Below are positions 55,482 to 64,000 of a stretch of 64,000 nt of DNA, piece after piece (the first letter of the stretch is position 1; each line of letters opens with the position of its first letter). The DNA lies in NCBI GenBank assembly GCA_905178155.1, contig CAJINV010000006.1:892557-956556 (forward strand), given 5' to 3'. Origin of the DNA: Amoebophrya sp. A120. Its lineage: Eukaryota; Sar; Dinophyceae; Syndiniales; Amoebophryaceae. The translations under genes and the position numbers were made by a program. The notes under the pieces are model-generated. The model did no database searches. It saw only the letters and a list, made by a program, of their open reading frames with translations, and was not told the DNA's origin.

Positions 55482-56489
55482 AGCTGCAAATTTTCTATTA
55501 ACGAGGGGAAGCTGCAAATTTTCTATTAATTGGGTAACTCTCAAACTCAATCATGGGGGCGTAAAGGTTTGGCTTTGGTCCAGATAAGTGGAGCAAGGCT
55601 GAAAGGTCGACAAAAATCTTTGACAGGACGGTATTTTCGCTTCACAGATCATGTCGCGAAACTGAGTTCGAATTTCCTTTTTTTCTGCACATGATAACTC
55701 GTACTCGCACTTTTGTTTTCGTTTCTAGATCATACATTCTAACTCGCAACTTGATGCACGACCTTTTATTTTCTGTCCAGGATCATTCGCGACTTGATGC
55801 ATACCTCCTTCTCTCACTCTCCAGGACGACCACTACAACAATAAAGAGGCTGCCATCAATGTTAAAAGTCGGAAAGCAAAAGCATAAGCAATTGTAATTC
55901 GACTCATCCTGCCTGTGATCCCGTGATGAGAACAAATAGTAACATTTCACACGACACGGGGCAGTAGTGGCTGCCATATGGAAAAACTGAAATCCAGTTG
56001 GGCGAGAGTAATAAAAGCCTTGTGTTCATCAACATCATCACATGAGGACAGTCCTCTACTAGAGCAGTCATTGCTGCACTGGTACACTTACAGGTGCAAA
56101 TATGCTTTCTGTGTTTTTTTGTTCACTGTCGAGTAGGTGTTGGAAAAAGCGACTCAAATTTGTTTTGCCCACAGAGTCGCCGAAGTTCCGAGTGAGAGCA
56201 GGTGTCGTTTCGACGTTGTGTCAAAGGTGCAAATGAGGCGGGTTTTTTTTTTGGGTGTATAATTTTGTGCTACTGGTGTAGTGCTGCTGTGTGGAGGTTA
56301 TCACACGCATAGCCATGCCACCACGTGCTGGTTGGCGTTCCCTCTGCCATTTTTCTGGTGAAGGGCAATGCAGGGAGCAGCCAGCTTTCTCCTCAAGATG
56401 AGTCAAGAAGTACAAGAAGTTACAAAGCAACTGCATTTGCTGCGTCAAACAAGCGAAGTAAACAGATTCAGATATAATTAAAGAGAACG
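55482..56489. other. intergenic, unknown gene to RING gene
   Basis: Contains an imperfect local duplication right after the stop (AGCTGCAAATTTTCTATTAA twice, 55482-55529). No introner. Confidence 0.6.
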
Positions 56490-59400
56490 ATGCCCGCTGT
56501 CCTCTCTTCATCCCCGGACGACACAACTGCAGGAGGTCCTGAGAACAAATCCTCCAGCGGCAGTCTGGCCTCGAGCAACAAGCGTCTATCACCTGCAAAT
56601 ATGTGTGGGTCTGGAAGGTGGCAACTTGTCATGGTAAATCTGAAGCATGCAAAAATCTGTGTTGCATGAGTGCCAAAAGCTGTCCACCTTTGAACAAGTT
56701 GGAAGGCGGGAGTTTCTCATGCAGGATAGGCATGGCAGAGACCTCGCAGAGTCTGTCATGCTAAATCCCGCACGACTCCAGACCTCATGGGTCATGGAGA
56801 ATCTGCATGACAAGTTTACACTTTTCCAGACCCAGCAGACGCTTTTGCACTTGATAACGTCTGGAGCTTCGTCAGAGGCAGGCGGCGTGGATTATCCTGT
56901 GCAAAAGTATCGTACTCGTATTGTAATCACGCATTACAAATCCTGTTCTTAAGGCAAATTAGCATTACAAATTTTATTTCTCATGCTGAGGAAATTTGTA
57001 ATGCATTTATACGAGTACGATACTTTTGCAATGCATATGGATGCAACAGCACCAAATTGCATTGGAAAGGAAGGAGCACTGTGTAGTTGCTGTAAGAGGA
57101 GCTACTACAGAAGCAGGGAGCAATGAGGTTGACATCTTCAGGATCATTAACGAGGAAAACGACGACCACAGAAGTTGTACCAGCACAGCAGGGACGGCAT
57201 TATCTACTTCTTCATCATCTTCCTCATGTAAAAATTCGGGAGCCGCGCACCACCCCTCGTCCTCCACAAATGCTGGCGCAGCGACAGCGACAGGTACAAC
57301 TCCTGGAGTTTTGCAAGCAGGACCAAGTATAATTCCACACAAAAATGGAGCTCCTCCTGCCGTCGTCGTTCCATCGCATTCGCAGCACATCAATCATACA
57401 ACTCAGCATCAAGTGGAGGCCGACGTGGAGATGCTTTCGCGGTTGTCGAAACGGATCGAGGCCAGTATTCGCAAGGAGCTGACTATCGCAAGAAAGAAGT
57501 GTTACAGTTACTTACACATTGTGTGCAAGACCGGCAACACAGACAACCGTTCTCATGCAGGAAATGCTTGGGAATGGGAGCCTCGTGTCGTTTCTTTTTT
57601 CCCTAATGATCTTCGCATTACAAGTTTTCTCTGCCACAGACACGGAAAACATTTGTGATGCAGAAACTGCATACAAATGTGTAACTGTAACACTTTTTTC
57701 TCGTGATACTGACCGAGAACATTTCGAAGCGGCAGGTTGCGGCGGAATTGGAAAAGCTCATCCAAGATCGTTTGTCCACCCATCAGTGCCCGATCTGCAT
57801 GCACTTGATGACCCCGGCACGGAACGTTCCCGGCATAAGAAGTTCATATAATTCCAACGAGAACAACGACCAAAACGTCGACCGGTCGCCCCTGCTTCTG
57901 TTCCCCTGCGGCCACAACCTCTGCACCCACTGCGCGAAGCAGATGAACCTGATTCCGGTAGTACAACATCAACATCAATCGGGAACTACTACTCCTGATC
58001 CAATGACCCAGTCGCGCGGCCTATTGAACAACAGCGCGGCCAAGAAGCCGCCGAGCAAATGTCCTTACTGCCGGGCGAAAGTGGAGCACTGCGCACTGAA
58101 TCGGCCGCTGCTCGAAATGATAACCACTTTTGCGAACTCTGATGAAGTGGTGGAAAAGCTAGAAGAGGACCACGAAAATGATCATTCGATGATTTATTGT
58201 TCCACGACAGGCACTACAACTCATGGCACAAGAACCAGCACAGCGAGTTTTAGTGGGGGTGGTCCTGGCTCTGGTCAACAACGTGGTTCTCTAGATAGTG
58301 GCACAACAAGTAACTCCAGCACAACCACTGGCCCAAACTACTACCGACAAAAGTACCGGCATTACACCGCCCGCGTTAACGTCTTGGAGCAGGATATCCT
58401 GTGCGAAAACGACGTCCTCTCCACAACCCCAGGGAGAGGAAGACGGAAATTATATTTGGCTCACTACGGTGCAAGTGTAAGTAATCGCGTTCTTCAGCTG
58501 GTTTAGCCGCATCGAAAATCGATCTTCTTGTCCGGGCATTAGCATGGCAAATTAATTTCCAAACAGCATATTGTTATTGAGCAGGACAATGTTTGTATTT
58601 GGATTGCGCTTGAGAAGCAATTTAGGCGTGCAGACTCGCATGACAAATCCGTGTTAGGGACGACGTTTTTACACAGTATTCCGGAGTTGGCGGAGGCGAG
58701 CGAGGAGAGGCAGGAACTAGAACAGAAGGAATTGCAGCTGTCGAAATCCTATGCAATGCAAAATTATCGTGCTCATAGTGATTGCATTCATGCATGACAA
58801 AGCTGATTCACCCTTGGCAATTCAACTTTACAAATTTTTATTTTTCATGCTGAGATGATTTGTCATGCAATTTCTATCTAGTGTAGAGGCTTTTGCAATG
58901 CATAAACCCATAGAGGCAACGAAGCGGGAAACGGACCAGGCGTTCGAGCAGTACCAGCAGCTCAAAATGAAGCTGGAAGCGCTCAAGTTGGAGCAGGGTA
59001 TCAAATGCAAATTTCTTTGGGTCGGGATAAACTTGTGATGCTGGGTTATGGATGGTCGCAGCACCCAAGCATGGCAAATTAGTAGAACACTTCACTTCTC
59101 CACCTCTAGTGCGCATGACAAACCGTGTGTTAATTTACATGAAGCAAGAAGCTTCGCTTCTGTCGGTCATGCAACAGCACAAATTTTCCATTGTGCATTA
59201 AAAGTTCAAAGCTTGGCTTTCCAGGCCCAGAGCAGATATTTGCAATTGCATATAGCGGAACCTACTCTCAAAGGAGAAATCCGAGAACAGCCGGCGTTTA
59301 GAAGTGGTAAGAACCGCCTTGGAACCGTTGAAACGGGACCGCGACAAGTGTAAAATTATATGGATTGCAAATTATATGTCTGGGTCTGGAAGAGTCATGC

Positions 59401-59683
59401 TGTTTTTGCATTACACAGGAGGGCTGGCATGGAAGCCCTAGCATCACAGCTTTCCGGAAGGTTCCGCAATGCCGAATCCGCATCACAAATCCCCCACTTT
59501 GGTGACAGAAAGTGGGCAGCTTTTACTGCCTATGCATGGGAGATTTTTCTGTGTTCTGCAATGCGCATCACAAGTTTGCATTCTACTTCCAGACCCAGAC
59601 AGTTTTGCAATCCATAAATTATGTTGAGTCACCATTTTCAGGCGGACGGTACACTGGACCAGGAGGGGGTGGTGGGGAGTTGA
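56490..59683 (+). CDS. RING-finger (C3HC4) protein with C-terminal coiled coil
   Basis: Likely E3 ubiquitin ligase. The RING is HQCPICMHLM, a long Asn-rich loop, then FPCGHNLCTHC and SKCPYCRAKV, giving the full C-x2-C...C-x-H-x2-C-x2-C...C-x2-C ligand set; the loop between the first and second pairs is unusually long. Before it are a Ser/Thr/Gly-rich region and a helix (VEMLSRLSKRIEASIRKEL). After it a second low-complexity stretch leads to a long coiled coil assembled from exons on either side of introners (VNVLEQ|ELAEASEERQEL, KS|IEATKRETDQAFEQYQQL, EQG|NLLSKEKSENSRRL). The tail ends GVVGS-TGA (59681). Seven introners are removed. Activity is inferred from the RING; substrates are unknown. 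Confidence 0.88.
56587..56856. mobile_element. introner family B
   Basis: TATCACCTGCAAATATGTGT to ACGCTTTTGCACTTGATA. Flanks GCGTC/ACGTC (4 of 5). Joins SSNKR to LELRQ. Confidence 0.91.
56893..57037. mobile_element. introner family A
   Basis: TATCCTGTGCAAAAGTATCG to GATACTTTTGCAATGCATA, 145 bases. Perfect TSD TGGAT. Joins RQAAW to MQQHQ. Confidence 0.94.
57484..57708. mobile_element. introner family K
   Basis: TATCGCAAGAAAGAAGTGTT to AACACTTTTTTCTCGTGATA. Perfect TSD CTGAC. Joins IRKEL to TENIS just before the RING. Confidence 0.94.
58395..58680. mobile_element. introner family G
   Basis: TATCCTGTGCGAAAACGACG to CGACGTTTTTACACAGTATT; the right end has lost the terminal ATA. Flanks CAGGA/CCGGA (4 of 5). 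Joins NVLEQ to ELAEA, continuing the coiled coil. Confidence 0.88.
58750..58904. mobile_element. introner family A
   Basis: TATGCAATGCAAAATTATCG to GAGGCTTTTGCAATGCATA. Flanks AATCC/AACCC (4 of 5). Joins QLSKS to IEATK. Confidence 0.9.
58999..59252. mobile_element. introner family B
   Basis: TATCAAATGCAAATTTCTTT to AGATATTTGCAATTGCATA. Flanks CAGGG/TAGCG. Joins KLEQG to NLLSK. Confidence 0.85.
59359..59616. mobile_element. introner family B
   Basis: TATGGATTGCAAATTATATG to ACAGTTTTGCAATCCATA. Perfect TSD AATTA. Joins DKCKI to MLSHH. Confidence 0.92.
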
Positions 59684-62080
59684 TACGGAGGAATTATAGA
59701 AGTGGCGTGTCTTAGCAATAGGAATAGCAGCGTGTCTACTTCACGCGCTCGTTCTCGTGCCGAACCCGAAGGATGTGTCTTTCGACCGCAGATCATGTTC
59801 TGTGATTTTTGGTCCGTGGTGCACGATACCCGATACGTGTGGATGTTAGTTTCAGTGAGTGACAGCGCGTAAGGTATTAAGTACCCGTGACGGTTCTGCT
59901 AGTATAGAGGTTGACGAGACGATGTGGCAAAAAAAGACGGCACTAGCAAGTTTCCAAGCCAGCAGACGAGACCCCCAAGTCGGGCGACCTGTATGATCAC
60001 ATGCTTCGACGTTATCACGATTTCACAAATTGTGACTTATTTCTCGAACACTTTTTCAAAGCAGTTATTTGGTACAGAGAAGTAGAAAGATAAAGAAGAA
60101 TCAAGCTCAGGAGCTTCTCATTGATTGTCGCACCACAGAGCAGAGTGCTAGTACATCGTGCAAGAGGAAGAAGAGCCGTGTTACATCGCTCGACTTGGCG
60201 ATTTCTCTGTCGCGTGAGTGTTCTTCGATTTTGCTCAGGAGCTTAGAGTGGGCTTCGAGCGTATAGCTGCACCTAAGGTTTACTAAGCAAAGCTAAAGCG
60301 GCAGCAGTTGCGGGGGCAGTCCGCGGCGCCGTGAATGCGGAAACTAGTGCGAAGCCGCTGGAGGGGCCGCCGGGCATGGTTTGCCGGGCCGCCCGCCGGT
60401 GCCCAAGCTTTGCCGGGAAGACGCGTCGAAGGGCCGGAAGGATGTGGCCGGCCTCGTGCCTGCTGCTAAGGTCACCACTACCCGCGCCAAGGCAGGCGCT
60501 GGCAGAACAATGGGCCGGCGCCGGTGTCCTCGTTGTGGAACAAACCGCGGCGGGCGGCGGCAGCCTTTACGGGCCCGCGGCCGGCGCCGGGCGCTAATGC
60601 GATGGCACGCGCTTACGGGCAGCGCCTTCGGGACCCCCCCAAGCCAGCGGCGCCCGCGGCGGCGGCGCGCTTCCTTGGCCCCCTGTGAGCGGGCGATCCC
60701 GCGGCGGCGGCGCCGGGGGGCGCTGGCTTGGGCGAATGCGTTCGCTCGGGGCGGTTGCCGGCCCCGTGGTTCGCGCGCGGCGGGTGTGCGTGAAGTGGCC
60801 CCGTCGCATTGATCTTGGATGGATGGTGGCGGCCGCGGTGGTCGTGACAGGTTTCGGCCTGGAAGCATTTGGCACCAGGCCCCCCGTAGCGAAATTGTGG
60901 CGGCCCACCGACTTGGGAAGAAAACACAGAGAATGGGCCGGCTGGGTTTCTTCTGGTGCCGGCCGCGCGGCCTCCGAGGCTGGCAGGCCGGGCGGCCGGA
61001 GGGAAGGCCGGCAGGCCGGCGCGGCCCGGCCGGCCCCTCCGGGCTTGGTTGCGCGCGATCCGCCGGCAGTGCCGCGGTGTTTCCAGGATGCCGCAGTTGG
61101 GCCGGGCGCGCGGGAATGGGTGCCTGGCCGTCGTGGGTTTCGGCAAGAAGCTGACCGTGGCGGACAGATGGACCCGGATCTTCTTGGTGATGGCGACGCT
61201 GTTGAGTTGCCGGCCCCATGGCTCTGGGACGAAAAGAAGCATACGACGAGCGCGCGCGCTTTTTTTCTCGGTGTTTTCCTCGGCAATCGCCGGGGCCTGC
61301 GGGCCTGCTTGCCCGCGCCCTTCTTCGCGGGCCCTTCTTGTTGCCAAGCCACCCCCCCCGCCGCTTCGGGCGCAGGTCCTCCGGCGGGGGCGCAGTGTTT
61401 CGGGGCGGCGGCCCTCTTGGGTGGGTTGCATTTGTGTGCCCTTCCTCCATTCTCGAATAGGGCCTTTTGGGCCTTGGGCCTGGCAGGCTGTCTGACTGGC
61501 TGGCTTGTTGTGTTTGTCTTGCGCCAGCAGGGCGACGCAGGTTGGCTTGGCGTTGATCCTGTTGTGCCTGCCCTGACCCGCCGCCCGCGCGCTTGCTAGC
61601 TTCATTCATTGCCTTGCTGGCTGCCATTACTTGGCCATGGGAGGCGTCCCACAAACTCGCGCTCCTGTGTGGCGCCCATGTTATGTGGCGCCAATGTTAT
61701 GTTGTGGCGTGACGCTCCTCCCTGCGCGTCACACATCTATTTGTGGTTTGCTGGCTGGCTGGCCAGCGTGCAGCGAGCCGCCCTGCCCGTGGGTGGTCGC
61801 CTTGCTCGTTCCGGCCGTGGAGATTTCTTTTGTTCCGGCTATCATGTTGGCAGCGGACGCCACGGCTCATATCTCGTTTGAAGAGAGTGAGTAGTTGCTT
61901 CGAGGTGTAGCATTCTTGCGAAATTGATAAACCCAATCTGGAAATTCGCACTCTTCTTCTGGCATAATGCTTTGGCTTTGTAGTAGTTTAGTGTGTCTAC
62001 GAACGACCTACGATGGGCGCAGGCGCCAAAAACTACATTACTAAAGCGTTCTTGCGAAGAACGAAGAAGAAACCCAAGCC
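59684..62080. other. intergenic with GC-rich island (about 60300-61880)
   Basis: The island has very high GC and long frames on both strands, including a 436-codon minus-strand frame; their Arg/Pro/Gly/Ala composition is what random GC-rich DNA gives. No introner. Confidence 0.55.
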
Positions 62081-63284
62081 ATGGCCCGCCTGTCTTACCG
62101 CCCTCCTGTAAGTGCAAGAAGTGCCTGTCTTTCATCTTCCTCCCGAGACGAGACTGCGACCGTGAGCCCGCCGGGTGTGCTGGTGTTTGTTCACTGCAAC
62201 ACTGTTGTGTAGAACTAGATGAGCCGGTATGCTGTGGAAGCACGTCCCCACCCCAGAGTTGTAGCGCAAATCTGCATGCCTTGATAAAATGTTTCTGATG
62301 CGGAGACACATGAGAGGCGTTTTCTACTTGTGATGCGAGATGATTTGTCATGCTCGAATCAGCATAACAAACTGGATCTGTGATGCCGCTGCACTAGCTA
62401 AACACGACTACACTGCGAGCCCAAATTTGTCATGCGCGACTGCCAAAGCTTAGGGATTTGTGTAGCAGATTTCCCATCTTGACTCTGCCTAGTGTGGGGA
62501 CGGTTTTCTTCACGATAGCCGGTTTCTAAATGAGGACCCTAACGTCCACGAGACCGAGACGGGCCGCTTCTTCATATCCACTGCAAATATGGCTAGGTCT
62601 GGAAGAATCAAACAATGCAAGATTTGTAATGCGAAATACCCATACCTCCGAACTCTGTCATGCGCGTTCTTGCGGAATAGCGCTGATTCTGTGGCATTCA
62701 AAAACGCAGTTTCTCATGCGGCCGACGCAAAGTCACAGGACCGTTAAAAGATCTGTCATGTTTGGCTGCGTAGTACTGTAGTCGTTTTGTCACTCCTCGA
62801 TCAGCTGCATGACAACTTATTTCCAGACACATATTTTCGCTGGATACTCGACGCAGCTGCGTAATGGCGTGGAGGAGATCCGCATGCCTTGGTACATTCG
62901 GCGGGACCGGAAATATCATGTGCAAAAGGATCGCACTCGTAGTAAAAATTGCGTTCATGCATTACAAATCTCTTTCCCAAGGTAAATCAGCATTACAAAT
63001 TCAATTTGTTGTAGTGATGCTGGGCTAATTTGTAATGCATTTTCATTCTTTTATACGAGTACGAGGATGCTTTTGCAATGCATAGGAAAACCGTGCGATT
63101 GATTCCGCTGCGGAAACACGCGACGGCCGTGTACCGGAGCATCAGCGAAACGCCCGCAAACGGTTCCAACGCGCGAACGCCGTACGAAACCTCACGACCC
63201 TCGTACGAGCAAATGCGGAGAAGATACGACTTGCCGCCACTGTATTTACAAGGCTGCAGCTTATGTCGCGTAGTGGGAGGGTGA
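62081..63284 (+). CDS. small basic hypothetical protein
   Basis: Spliced product of about 115 residues: MARLSYRPP, GT-AG intron 62108-62218, MSRFLNEDPNVHETETGR, FFTQLRNGVEEIRMPWYIRR, then TVRLIPLRKHATAVYRSISE and an Arg/Tyr-rich tail ending CSLCRVVGG-TGA (63282). Three introners (G, B, A) are removed with frame kept. Arg-rich composition and small size suggest a ribosomal, RNA-binding or mitochondrial protein, but I recognise no family. ATG 62081 is chosen because only that frame joins cleanly across the first intron; an earlier ATG at 62013 is in another frame. Confidence 0.62.
62108..62218 (+). other. canonical GT-AG intron
   Basis: CCT CCT|GTAAGT ... GAACTAG|ATG joins MARLSYRPP to MSRFLNED. 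Consensus-quality donor, 111 bases. Confidence 0.65.
62228..62517. mobile_element. introner family G
   Basis: TATGCTGTGGAAGCACGTCC to GGACGGTTTTCTTCACGATA. Perfect TSD GCCGG. Joins PPMSR to FLNED. Confidence 0.92.
62575..62846. mobile_element. introner family B
   Basis: TATCCACTGCAAATATGGCT to ACATATTTTCGCTGGATA. Flanks CTTCA/CTCGA (3 of 5). Joins TGRFF to TQLRN. Confidence 0.87.
62914..63084. mobile_element. introner family A
   Basis: TATCATGTGCAAAAGGATCG to GGATGCTTTTGCAATGCATA. Perfect TSD GGAAA. Joins RRDRK to TVRLI. Confidence 0.93.
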
Positions 63285-64000
63285 ACGAGTGGACAGGGGG
63301 GAAAGAAAAACGCCAGAGGGTGGGCAAGGGAGAAAATTTTTGATGCAGGACGGGGCTAGGCATCTGCGCCGCTTCTTGCTGAACGAACGAAGGCGGAGCG
63401 CCATGGGGCGCCCGTGGTTCCCGTCGTTGCGCGAGCGCGAGGACCCCGCCCGCAATGGGCGCGCGTTTGCGTGGCGGCAAGCCTTAGGCCCAAGCAACAA
63501 CGCAAAGCGCGGCAGCGGGCGGGCGCCAGTGGACGGGGGAAGGAGGCAAGGGAACTAATAGTCCGCGCCATGCGAGGCGCTGGCACGTGACGCCCCGCCC
63601 GCGCGTTTGCGGTGTGGCCCGCCCGTGCCGCCTGCCCCCTGTGTGCCCCGCCCCTGCGCGCCTTGGTGCCCCCCCCGCCCTTCTCCCGCGCGCAGCCTTG
63701 CAGAGAAGGGGCTCGCTGATGCCCCTGCCGCGCGCGTGGATGGAGGACGGGCGCCGGGGCGGGGCAGCCATTGCCCCCCAGGCGCAGGGGCCCACCACCC
63801 TCCCCCAGCACCCCCGGACAACAACGGCACCCCCCGCGTTAGCTCGCGCGAAATCTGCCCCGCCCCCGTCTGCCTCCCTCGCGCGCACCCTCCAAGACAG
63901 AGACGGCGGACGGTGGCGCCCTCTGCCGGCCTCCTCGTGAGCAGAGGCAGGCAGGGGGGGCGCCGGGGGAGGGTGGTGGGCAGCTGCTCGCCTGCAAGCC
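63285..64000. other. GC-rich sequence to window end
   Basis: Fourth GC-rich island, starting right after the last stop codon and running off the window. No supported gene. Confidence 0.55.

Noticed and set aside
60344-61654. 436-codon open frame on the minus strand, and several long plus-strand frames, in the GC-rich island
   Set aside because: Overlapping long frames on both strands with Arg/Pro/Gly/Ala-dominated composition are what GC-rich non-coding DNA produces. No domain, signal or intron structure supports them.
28936-63084. Hairpin-forming TIR arms read as transcription terminators or riboswitches
   Set aside because: They lie inside coding frames that resume exactly after them, and every copy has paired ends with target duplications.

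Overview
The window reads as a nuclear contig from an alveolate protist. The best fit is a syndinian dinoflagellate of the Amoebophrya type, but that assignment is an inference. It rests on intron-dense genes all on one strand, mixed GC content, secreted PAN/apple and WC-WCYV cysteine-rich proteins, and above all on very many introns that are mobile elements with terminal inverted repeats (TIRs) and no GT-AG ends. Such introner elements are reported from Amoebophrya. No bacterial operon, rRNA, tRNA or CRISPR was seen.

Layout, all genes on +: (1) 5'-truncated gene, <1-2141, degenerate EF-hand-like segment; (2) 3182-5072, probable single-pass membrane protein; (3) 7200-11090 and (4) 11954-19958, tandem paralogues for secreted cysteine-rich proteins, the second larger and carrying two PAN/apple-like segments; (5) 23259-26292, NAD-dependent glycerol-3-phosphate dehydrogenase; (6) 28145-32264, GINS subunit SLD5 with an NPYG-repeat N-terminus; (7) 33520-37394, C1/DC1-like zinc-binding protein; (8) 39235-49517, non-canonical poly(A) polymerase/TUTase; (9) 50395-55481, unidentified protein; (10) 56490-59683, RING-finger coiled-coil protein; (11) 62081-63284, small basic protein. 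GC-rich islands lie at about 5.56-6.8, 20.58-22.15, 60.3-61.9 and 63.3-64.0 kb.

The dominant system is a set of 91 introners in 11 TIR families, called A-K here, covering roughly 25 kb (about two fifths of the window). Each starts TAT(C/G) and ends (G/C)ATA. About 51 of the 90 with both flanks visible have a perfect 5-bp target-site duplication (TSD), and about 25 more match at 4 of 5. Deleting the element plus one TSD copy restores the reading frame in essentially every coding case I joined by hand, including those in recognisable proteins. Two elements are nested in older ones, two sit back to back, and three have grown to 1.0-2.9 kb. The two paralogues share no introner position, so these introns were gained after duplication. 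About 14 ordinary GT-AG introns lie in the same genes. Only one introner (49588-49851) lies outside a coding span.

All coordinates, TSD counts and joins come from manual reading; no alignment, folding or transcript data were available.
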